Notes under the pieces: generated by a model
Told to the model about the DNA's origin: nothing
What the model saw: the letters and a program-made list of their open reading frames with translations, nothing else
Database searches by the model: none
From: Hypholoma sublateritium FD-334 SS-4
Taxonomy: Eukaryota; Basidiomycota; Agaricomycetes; Agaricales; Strophariaceae
Direction of reading: 5' to 3'
Assembly (NCBI GenBank): GCA_000827495.1
Contig: KN817670.1
Location: 3,667-67,666, forward strand
DNA length: 64,000 bases
Program-made: the position numbers and the translations under genes
Shown here: positions 33,843 through 43,016 of the stretch, piece after piece
Layout of the letters: each line of letters opens with the position of its first letter
Numbering within the stretch: the stretch's first letter is position 1

Positions 33843-35725
33843 ATGCTTCGTGTTGCAAGATGGATCGCAAATACCGCAGACCATAGCCATGGTTCCCGAA
33901 TTTATCTGACGAAAAATCTTACGTGTAAACGGCATCTTTCTACAAACCTGACGGCCACTGAAGCGCAAAGAAGTACAATATATGCGCTCTCGACGCCTCC
34001 AGGGAAAGGTGGTGTTGCAATTGTGCGCGTGTCTGGGCCCGACGCTCTGCTGGTGTGGGACAAAATGGTCCGCTCGCACGACCCGAAGAGGGGAATGATG
34101 AAGACGCCGACTCCTTGGAAAATGCAGCGTTGCCGCATTATACACCCGGAAAACGAGTCGTTGATAGATGACGGCCTGGCGATCTATTTCAGAGGTGTGT
34201 TCGCGTCGTTAGAGAGCACCCATTACAGCCATAGTTGGGTTGACTAGAATTAACATAGCTCCATTCTCATATACGACGAAACCGACGCTAGAGCTGCACA
34301 TCCACTCCGGTCGGGCTCTGATTGCTGCGCTTCTGTCTTCTTTATCTCTATTGCCAAACCTACGCCCAGCCGAGCCGGGTGAATTCACACGACAGGCTCT
34401 TCTCGGTGGACGGTTGGACTTGACCCAGGTAGAGGGCCTTCATGATTTGATTGAAGCAGACACGGAGGTTCAACGAATATGGGCTTTGGGTGGCGCTGGG
34501 GTATGTTTTTCTTTTCGTTGATTGGCAGTTGTTCACGTTACGCAGGGAGAAACTCGAGCAGAATATGATTCTCTACGGACGCAAATCATCCATTGCTTGG
34601 CCCAGCTGGAAGCCCTCATCGATTTTGGTGAAGGAGAAGATATCGAGGAAGGCGTTTATGAATTAGGTATGTCTCCAATCATAGATCACCCCAATAGTTT
34701 CCTGAAAGATAATCAGCAAGAGCTGAAGCATCGTCGTTACTCAACCAAATTCGAACGCACCTCGCGGATAACAGACGCGGAGAGGTAGTAAGTTCTGGCA
34801 TAAAAATGGCGATCTTCGGACCTCCCAATGCTGGCAAGAGTAGTCTCTTCAACTATCTGGGTATACAAAACCTACCTTCAAAATCTCATAGTCGCTTACA
34901 TTCTTTTAGCAAACCGCGAGGCCTCCATCGTCACCTCTATTCCCGGAACTACCCGTGATGTGTTGCAGTTGACACTCGATATCGGTGGATTGCCAGTTGT
35001 GGTTGCCGACACGGCGGGCCTGCGAGAGACGGACGACGTTGTAGAAGGTATTGGCGTGAAGCGGGGGATAGAAGCGTGCGTTATAATCTATTCTACAGAG
35101 AGCCCGTTAACATGGGAATCCAACTAGTATCAAGGACGCGGATATTTCGCTATGTGTTCTGCCTTTACCAGAGATTTTGGATGCCAGCGGAAGAGAAATA
35201 ACCATCCCCCCATCTGTGCGCCCACTGATTACCAAAAACACGTACTTTCTCCTGAACAAATGCGACCTCGTCTCACCCGACCCTAATGCTATGCGATCCC
35301 TCAAACAATCCTTGGCAGAGCTATGTGACTCGCAAATGGTGGACCGCACCTGGATTGCAAGTATCACAACAGGCGCAGGTGCGCATGCCTTCGTAGAAGG
35401 GCTGGCGCAAGGATTGAAGATGCAGTATGACATTGGCGATTTCTCCTCATCTCAGCGCAACGTCCATGCACCAATCATTACGCGGACGCGACACCGTACC
35501 CACCTTGAATCAGCGTGCAGGTTTCTGGAGGCATTCCTTGCCTTACGTACGTCTTTCATCGTCTATCTATCGCAGCTCTGATTATCGTCTACAGCTCCAG
35601 AAGATATTGTGTTCGCTGTCGAGGAACTGCGGTACGCCGCACAGGCTGTTGGGCGGGTAACGGGTGACATAGGGGTGGAGGATGTGTTAGATTCTGTGTT
35701 CAGGGATTTTTGCATTGGAAAATGA
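33843..35725 (+). CDS. mss1: Mitochondrial tRNA-modification GTPase, MnmE/Mss1
   Basis: Seven exons: 33843-34194, 34259-34500, 34546-34666, 34717-34860, 34910-35075, 35128-35546 and 35595-35725, open for 524 aa. The N-terminal [25 protein letters not shown] and [22 protein letters not shown] segments are the MnmE tetrahydrofolate-binding domain. The G domain shows GPPNAGKSS (G1), GTTRD (G2), DTAG (G3) and NKCD (G4). The C-terminus CIGK has the catalytic Cys of the family. With Mto1 it modifies the wobble uridine of mitochondrial tRNAs. The Arg/Ser-rich, acid-poor N-terminus before residue 40 is a likely mitochondrial targeting signal. Confidence 0.92.
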
Positions 35726-36313
35726 TACTTGGAATATATTCGTGCGTTATAAATTTGTTCTCTTTCTAATAGCCATCCTAATAATTTACGGAACAGAATA
35801 CCTGCTTCGCCTTCATGTATTTCTCACCCATAATTTATTACTTTAAATTTGAGGCTATTGTCTCATTGCTCTCAAGTATCAGGAACCTAGATCTGGGATC
35901 TGATTGCGTATATCCCTTCGCTTGAATTCATCGTGGATACTCTTCCCGATTGCTCATTTTCTGGCTGATTTTCTTCAAACCGTGTTGCACCAACAAGAGA
36001 TTGGTATATGGACCAAGAGCGTACGACAATTACTTTTCTTTTTTTGTATATACTTTTGAGCTACCGGGTAAATAACATCGCTCAATATTCCTGGCCTCCA
36101 AACTACCTTACTCGCAAGTAGAAGTCTGTACTACTAGGGGTCTTTCCTTGAAGACGGTATGTAAGTCCTGGGTTCGGGGGCCGACGGCGTCGACCCAAAT
36201 CGAAGATCTGCGCAACCGTGCTAGCACAGCCAACATCAAAATTATTCCATGTTACTCGGTTATGTAAAGCGACGGGTTGAACTCTTCCTCCAACCACCCT
36301 CCGTCCCTCCATC
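35726..36313. other. Intergenic, no supported gene
   Basis: Spacer between the Mss1 gene and the phosphatase gene, both on plus. AT-rich in its first half. Nothing else identifiable. Confidence 0.5.
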
Positions 36314-37868
36314 ATGCCCATTCTCAATCCCACACGGAGAAAGGCGATCTTCTATGGATTCTTACCCCTAATAGCCTTATACCTGTTGTACAACTTCAAG
36401 CTTCGACACCTAATTCCTGCAATAACGACTTGGCCGACTCAGAGGAGGATAGTCGCAGACTTGAGCGACATCGCACGACATAGGATCATGCCATGGTCTG
36501 TTGAGCACGAGAGCGACGAGTTCTGGGAAGATGAGGGTGAACATGTCGAGGACTCAGTCGCCACGCGGCTACCTTTCTCTCGCCACATCGTGGCCGTTGG
36601 CGACCTTCACGGAGACCTGCCAAACGCCAGGAAGGTGCTCACTTTTGCGGGCGTACTCAATGAGCGTGGAGACTGGTCTGGGGACGTGGATTTCTTTGTG
36701 CAGACGGGCGATATCATAGACCGGTGCGTCATTTCTCTGCCAAGCGCACGGTGTATTCATAGATTTTATAGTGGCGACGACACCATTCCTCTCTTCTTCT
36801 TGATGGAGCGTCTGCGAGCGCAAGCAGCGGAGGTCGGGGGTACCGTTCTTTCACACCTCGGAAACCACGAGTGGATGAACGCCATTGGTGAGCTCATACC
36901 GTCTACACGGCAGGACTTGAGCAGCTAATCACCAGTGGCATGGTAGGCGACTGGCGATATGTATACCCCTCGGAATTGAAAACGTTTGGAACTATCGCTG
37001 CCCGGCAACGCATGCTGACGACTGGCCGCATTGGACGGGCTTGGGCACAGAATTATACCACAGCGTCGCGCCTGCCTCTCCATCCTTCTCTTGGGCCTCC
37101 AAACACACCATACCCACCCCAACACATGTCGATCAATTTCCAAAAGGAAGAGAGCAGCACTGAGTTCGAGTATCATCCTTCATCCAGCGATCGCATGAGC
37201 CACGCCGCACTTTCATTTGTCCACGGTGGGCTGTCGCCCACATACGGGAATCTGTCGCCTTTCCCGACGAAGATCAACGAGCTCTCGGATTCTCTACTCG
37301 CAAAGCTGCAGCAGCGCCCACAGCCTCCCCCGCATCCTCCCCACCCATACCCTGGTCTTCCCCACGGCACCACGCCAGAAGAGGCCCACCTTTATGACGC
37401 AAACGGACCTTTGTGGTATCGTGGCTGGGCAACAGAGCCCGATGAAGTTGTTTGCGCGCAGGTTAATGAAGTCCTCGCCAAAACTGGGACACGAAGGATG
37501 ATCATGGGCCATACACCCGATTTCCATGTAGGCCGTGGATTTCCATTTCTCTAACGCTCCGCTCACAGTTTCCCAGAATATCAAATCGAGATGCAACGGT
37601 AAAATAATAATCATAGACACTGGTACGTCCTTGTCACGATGATCAGGCACCTTATAGACTGAAAAATCATCCCATAGGGATCTCACATGCGTACGGTGGT
37701 GTTTTGTCGGCATTGTCGATACACTACACACTCAGGCCTATTGGGGACGACGCATCAAACCGCTGGATAGAGAGAGAGGTCGTCAGCGCACTGTATCACG
37801 ACAGGCGAGATGTAATTGTCACGGATGAACGAGAGGTAGTTGGGGAATTCGACCATGACTATAGTTAA
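36314..37868 (+). CDS. Membrane-anchored Shewanella-like PPP metallophosphatase
   Basis: Five exons: 36314-36723, 36772-36887, 36947-37527, 37577-37622 and 37678-37868, open for 447 aa. An N-terminal signal anchor (AIFYGFLPLIALYLLYNF) precedes the catalytic domain. PPP motifs are HIVAVGDLHGD, GDIIDRGDD (split by intron 1), GNHEWMNAIG, SFVHGGLSP and the late IIDTGISHAYGG. These ligate a dinuclear metal centre. The arrangement is that of the Shewanella-like protein phosphatases found in fungi and plants, not of the classical PP1/PP2A. A Pro/His-rich loop (QQRPQPPPHPPHPYPG) is inserted between the motifs. Substrates are unknown. Confidence 0.82.
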
Positions 37869-39479
37869 TTGGAGACGGAGAAGACTCCACTATGGACTTG
37901 TCCAGTTGCTTGCTTTAGCAACTCATGCTGTCATTATTGAAATAAATTATTACTTGTACACTATGTATCTTGCTACTACATACCTATACGTAGTTCCCAT
38001 CCTTACAACAGAGGACTGTTTTTTACGTTCCCGATTGGTAAATGTATCAATTCACCAGAGACGGTCCAGGAGTGCAAGCGAAACAAGCCAGCGGAGGTTG
38101 ACAATATCTTAAATTCATGCTAGGATTTTTTTTCCCTTTGATGTTTCGGTATTGCACTGGATATCACATATGCCATATATCTGTTACTTTCAAATTACTC
38201 GGAACTTGGGCACGACGACCTGAAAGCGACGACGACGGCAGTAGGAATTCCGTGGGAAAATGGAATTCGGCAAACTCCGGCCAGTCCTGCTTCAACCACT
38301 TTTAATCGCCGCTCAGCTTGAAGTCAACCGTCGCAACATCTGCATACGCTGGGCTCTACTCCTCTTCTTGATGCTCGCGCTTCGAAGCTCACGCCGATAA
38401 TTCACTCTAATCACACTGTCGACCATTCCAATCTGATGACCTGTGTTTGCCCTGTGTCAACTGCCTTGGACTGGTCATCCGCGACGCACCGGAGCCTGAT
38501 GACCTCCTACCTCATGGACCGCGCCTGCGCCTGAATGGATGCACGTATACGGCGGCACCTTGTCTACTATCGAGGGAGCTGGTTTTCCGCTGCGCTCTCG
38601 ACTGGAGACAGCGATACACGCGTATATGCACATTTACATTGGCCAGGCGTGGTCCTGACCCAGTCGGTCGTCATGGGCTCCGCCTTGCAGCCCTTTAGTC
38701 CCATGCGCATATATGCACATTCTCACATGAGCTCTGTGTTGTTCGGTGTCCGTACGGTTGATTCTGAACATCCGCACCCAGGGCGAGGTCCCCGTCGTTC
38801 TAGGTGCGTCTGATCATTCCATTCACAAATCACTAAATTCTTACTATCACGTATTTACCTCCCATTCTTCACTTGTAGCCACGGGTCAGCATAATACACA
38901 TGGGCGTATTCTTGCATACGGTCGTGATCTTGTCCTGAGCTGGCCACGCTGGCGTCCTGCCAGCTCGCAAGTAACAATACTATCGGCGCCCCGAAAGTCA
39001 GTTGTTGACGGTGCTGGACCTTTACCCTCATCCCGTGGGAAGTACATGCGCATATATGCACTCTGTCTCTCGACGGCCCCTCGTGTGCGGGAATTACAAG
39101 GCTAAATACAAATGAGTGTAATGCTCTGGCTAAGACGAGGCAGTCTATGGCGTCTATGGCTCGCTTCCTGTTCCATGTCGGCTACACGTTTCTATGCTCT
39201 TGGTTCTTCATGGGCTGCTTCCTCAAGGCTTTTCGAATGTTCTGGAACTCAGTATCATGCAAGGATGAAGACCAACAACTGAATAGATAGCATTCGTACG
39301 TGTTTTTCTACGGTCTATATATTTGAGCTAACAGGCGACAGATACTACTGGGTTATTTTTTTTGGAGTTTTCATAAATAAGGAGAATTCGTTCAGATTCG
39401 TTGGAGAAGCATCAAGAAAGAGAGAAGAAAGAAAAATTTGGAAGACAGCAAGAAAGCAAGTTATCATCCAGAGACCTTT
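37869..39479. other. Intergenic, no supported gene
   Basis: 1.6 kb without a credible gene. Short frames at 38447-38698, 38535-38813 and 38746-39105 look random. The motif CGCATATATGCAC or a close variant recurs near 38614, 38704 and 39049, but its role is unclear. Confidence 0.45.
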
Positions 39480-41363
39480 TTAGAACTCGGCGTCCTCGAC
39501 GTCCGCAGAGTCGGCGGCCTCGGAGTCGACCATCTCGTCTGCGACGGCGGCGTCGTCCTCGAAGTCCTCAGAGAACGCGGCCTCGTCGAAGTCGGAGTCG
39601 AGCTCGAAGTCGTCGGCGTCCTCCGGGGCGACAGCGTCCACCTCGGCGTCCTCGAACTCGGCGTCCTCAGCACCGTCGGCAATCTCCATCTCCGCATCGT
39701 CGACCTCGAACGCGGCGTCCTCGTCAGCGGCGGCGATCTCGAAGTCGGCGTCCTCGCGGCCGAAGAGTGCGTCGGCGTCGGCGTCCTCGGGGCTGAAGTC
39801 GGCCCACTCATCCGCGGTCAGTTCGTCGGCGAAGTAGTGGGTGCGGCGGGGGTAGCGGTGGTGGCGGTGACGGTGACGGCGGGGAGGGCAGGGCCGGGGG
39901 CGGTGGCATGGGCGGGGACGGCACGGGCGGCACGGGCGAGGCCTGTGGCACGGGCGAGGACGGCAAGGGCGAGGTCTGTGGCACGGGCGGGGGCGGCATG
40001 GACGAGGGCGGCACGGGCGAGGCCTGTGGCAGGGACGGGGGCGGCAGGGACGAGGGTGGCAGGGACGAGGCCTGTGGCACGGGCGGGGACGGCACGGGCG
40101 AGGACGGCATGGACGTGGGCGGCAGGGGCGGGGCCTGTGGCAGGGACGAGGGCGGCAGGGACGGGGCCAGCAGGGGCGAGGCCTGTGGCACGGGCGGGGA
40201 CGACAAGGACGGGGACGGCAGGGACGTGGGCGGCATGGACGAGGCCTGTGGCAGGGACGGGGGCGGCATGGACGAGGGCGGCATGGACGAGGGCGGCACG
40301 GGCGGGGACGGCATGGACGTGGGCGACATGGACGAGGCCTGTGGCAAGGGCGGGGACGGCACGGACGAGGCCTGCATGGACGCGGGCGGCACGGGCGAGG
40401 ACGGCATGGGCAAGGCCTGTGCCATGGACGAGGGCGGCAGGGGCGGGGCCTGTGGCAAGGGCGCGGGCGGCAAGGACGAGGCCTGTGGCAGGGGCGCGGG
40501 CACGGACGGGGCCATGGGCGAGGGCATGGGCAGGGTCTAGGCCATGGACGATGGCAAGGACGAGGCCACGGGCGCGGGCATGGGCAAGGACGGGGGCAGG
40601 GACGGCGGCATGGCCAGCGTCTGCCGCAGCGTCCACCGCAGGGCCTGCCGCAACGACGACGGCAGCATCCTCCGCAGCGACGGCGGCAACCTCCACAGCG
40701 GGGACGACAACCTCCACAGCGGGGACGACACCCTCCGCAACGGCGACGGCAGCATCCTCCACAGCGGCGACGGCAGCATCCCCCGCAACGACGACGGCAG
40801 CACCCGCAATCCTCAGCGACTTCATCAGAGGGCGTGTTGTCTTCATCGGTCACCAATCCGGGTGTGTAGTCCTCTTCCGTGAAATACGCGGGCGCAAAGT
40901 CTTCAACTTCAACATCTTCAACACCGAATTCCGCCATATCTTCCATGCCAAAGTCCTCGGCCTCAGCGTCTTCAACGCCAAAGTCCTCGACCTCCATGTC
41001 TTCCGCATCAGCGTCTTCAACGCCAAAGTTCTCGACTTCCATGTCTTCGGCATCAGCGTCTTCAACACCAAATTCCTCGACATCCGTAGCATCCTCATCG
41101 TCCAAATCCTCGACGTCGACCGGGTCGATACCCGCCCAGTCGGCGTCGTCCTCCTCAGAGGCGTCGACTTCCTGCTGGAGGCCGTCGTCGCTGGCGTCAG
41201 CGAGCGCGAACTCGCCTTCACCGTCGGCGACGGCGAGCGCGTCAAGCGCGTCGTAGTTTTCGAGCCCGGCGGCGGGTGCGGGCTGGGGTACAGAGGCGGC
41301 GGCCGCGAGCGTCGTTGCCAAAAGCAAGAACGCGGCGAACCTGCCCTTCATCGTCAAGAGCAT
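39480..41363 (-). CDS. Secreted acidic-basic-acidic Cys/Arg/Pro repeat protein (member 3, largest)
   Basis: Single-exon gene, 627 aa. The start at 41363 is preferred because it begins the signal peptide MLLTMKGRFAAFLLLATTLAAA, nearly the same as in member 1. Residues 25-185 are strongly acidic, with tandem units of the type EDMEVEDFGVEDADA. From residue 186 come CCRRRCGG units as in member 2, and then a long CRPRP/CHRPRP array with Cys at every fifth position and almost no acidic residue, to about 507. The last 120 residues are acidic again and contain EWADFSPED, a second copy of the family's DWADISP motif. The repeat array strand-shadow opens a long plus-strand frame that I do not consider a gene. 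Function unknown. Confidence 0.8.
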   Translation of the reverse strand: MLLTMKGRFAAFLLLATTLAAAASVPQPAPAAGLENYDALDALAVADGEGEFALADASDDGLQQEVDASEEDDADWAGIDPVDVEDLDDEDATDVEEFGVEDADAEDMEVENFGVEDADAEDMEVEDFGVEDAEAEDFGMEDMAEFGVEDVEVEDFAPAYFTEEDYTPGLVTDEDNTPSDEVAEDCGCCRRRCGGCCRRRCGGCCRRRCGGCRPRCGGCRPRCGGCRRRCGGCCRRRCGRPCGGRCGRRWPCRRPCPRPCPCPRPWPRPCHRPWPRPCPCPRPWPRPCPRPCHRPRPCRPRPCHRPRPCRPRPWHRPCPCRPRPCRPRPCRPRPCRPRPCHRPRPCRPRPCRPRPCRPRPCRPRPCRPRPCHRPRPCRPRPCRPRPCRPRPCHRPRPCWPRPCRPRPCHRPRPCRPRPCRPRPCRPRPCHRPRPCHPRPCRPRPCHRPRPCRPRPCRPRPCHRPRPCRPRPCHRPRPCRPCRPRPCHRPRPCPPRRHRHRHHRYPRRTHYFADELTADEWADFSPEDADADALFGREDADFEIAAADEDAAFEVDDAEMEIADGAEDAEFEDAEVDAVAPEDADDFELDSDFDEAAFSEDFEDDAAVADEMVDSEAADSADVEDAEF

Positions 41364-41397
41364 GCTGGCGCTGGAGGTGGGAGGTACTGCTGTGGCT

Positions 41398-41416
41398 CGG
41401 ACGCGTCGAGTGTCCG
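41398..41416 (-). promoter_or_regulatory. 19-bp near-palindromic element shared with member 1
   Basis: The plus strand reads CGGACGCG-N3-AGTGTCCG, identical to 2937-2955 except for the three central bases. It lies 35-53 bp upstream of the ATG at 41363 and downstream of the TATA box. Confidence 0.5.
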
Positions 41417-41451
41417 ATGAGGGATGCTTTTTGCTGGGGCCGCTGCGGTGC

Positions 41452-41459
41452 ATTATATA
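41452..41459 (-). promoter_or_regulatory. TATA box of secreted repeat gene 3
   Basis: TATATAAT on the minus strand, 89-96 bp upstream of the ATG at 41363. Confidence 0.6.
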
Positions 41460-43016
41460 CCGTCTGCGGGGGCCGGGCGAGCGAGCGAGCCTTCGGTTAG
41501 GCTTGGGGTGATGGCTTGCTGGGACGCGCGCTGAGGAGGCCGAATGTGCGCCGGGTGCATGCTTTCAGTGCCACGCGCCGTGGCGCGCTGCTTGCTCCGA
41601 TTTCGATGGGGGCGCGGTCAGGTGCGGGGACTGGACTTGCGGATTATCTTGTTCGCAATGGCACGCAGGTCCATTTCGGATGCGTACCGTGCTACGTTTG
41701 TTGTGCTGTTACTGCACTGCGCGGGGGCGTCGACAGCTTGGGAACGGCGGCGGTGTACTGGCGTGTGTTGTCTATTGCGTCCCACCGCCTGCCTTCGCCG
41801 CACGCGCACAGGCTAGCGCAGAGGGGCGCATGCAAAAATAGCGCGCTAATCGACCGTTGCGTATATTTAGGGAGGCGCACACTCGAAGACGTGTGCACGA
41901 CAGCGCGCAGCGAGCGGGCGGCGTCAGACTCAGTGGCACTGCTCGCCATCACCGTGCTCAGCATGAATGCAATCGCGCGCGACACCACCCTGGATGGCGT
42001 AGCAAGGGGACAGCGGCGGTGCACCGCGTGTATTGTCTACCGATTCGCGTCCCACCGCTCGCTTTCGTTGTACGCGCAGAGGCGAAAATGGCGCACGCAC
42101 ACCGCGCTGATCGACCGCCAGATATGTTTAGGGACGTGCGGCGCACCGCGCACTCGAAGACACGTACACGACAGCGCGCAGCGAGCGGGCGGCGTCAGTG
42201 GCACTGCTCGCCATCAGCATTGAATGCGATCGCGCCCGACACCGACGATGCACGACACCCTCGATGCACGCCTGCTGCCCGTCGTTCAGCGGGGTGTGCC
42301 GCGCTGCGACTCCTATTTGGTGGCGCGTATTCAAATTTCAATTGACTCGCTGGATGTAGTGGGATCCGGGCTCGGGTTCCGCTCGTCTGCGGTGTGAGCC
42401 AGAGCGGTGCGCCCGAGGAGGGGCGCGCTCGGGCGGATGTATGGTATGGTATCGGAGGGAATAGGGGCGGCATAGTGGGGCGGCCATTCTATGTGTGGGT
42501 GCGAGTGCGTCGTATCTCGGTGTGCGGCCCTGCGCATCGTTGGTCCGTCTCTGAAATTGGCTGTAGTACCCTGCGGGCGAATTTCTGCGATCGACGCGTT
42601 CGAGAATGGGGGCGGGAGACGGTTCGCTGACTGGGTTATATTATGCGCGGTGACGCGCGCAATCCGAGAGACTGCAATGCGCGTCGTGTTTGGCGTGCTG
42701 CTTTTCTCCACTTACCTCGCCGCCGTCGTTACCCTGCATGATACACAGGGCGCGGCGAGACGTTGGCGCTTCGCATTCGGGCCGGTACGTGGGACTGCTG
42801 CGCGCAGACAGTGTTTGTTGAACTTGTATGTACGCGCGTTTTTGCAGCTTTCTCTCCGGTACCTCCACCTCTCCTCTGAACTCATCTACAACCATCCCTT
42901 GGCGACTGCCATTCCTATCTCAAAAGGACTCAGATCGCTTCTACTTATCCGTGAGTCTTAATATCTTCATCCGACTCTATTACTGTCTGAACGCTACAGT
43001 CTACAGCTCTCCAGCC
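41460..43016. other. GC-rich spacer with a diverged tandem duplication
   Basis: Upstream region shared by the largest repeat gene (minus) and the broken F-box gene (plus). Units of about 270 bp at roughly 41757-42020 and 42021-42280 are diverged direct copies, sharing GCGCAGCGAGCGGGCGGCGT and neighbouring blocks. Long open frames here reflect high GC content. A probable 5' UTR intron of the F-box pseudogene lies at about 42951-43006. Confidence 0.5.

Noticed and set aside
39438..41420. 660-codon plus-strand open frame rich in Gly/Ala/Arg/Thr
   Set aside because: It lies opposite the 39480-41363 gene, has no signal peptide or domain, and its composition is the mirror of the Cys/Arg/Pro codons. 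The minus strand has signal peptide, TATA box and paralogs.
42491..42961. Frame with a hydrophobic start (MRVVFGVLLFSTYLAAVV)
   Set aside because: It sits in GC-rich upstream sequence of the F-box pseudogene; the rest is Arg-rich without domain or splice support.
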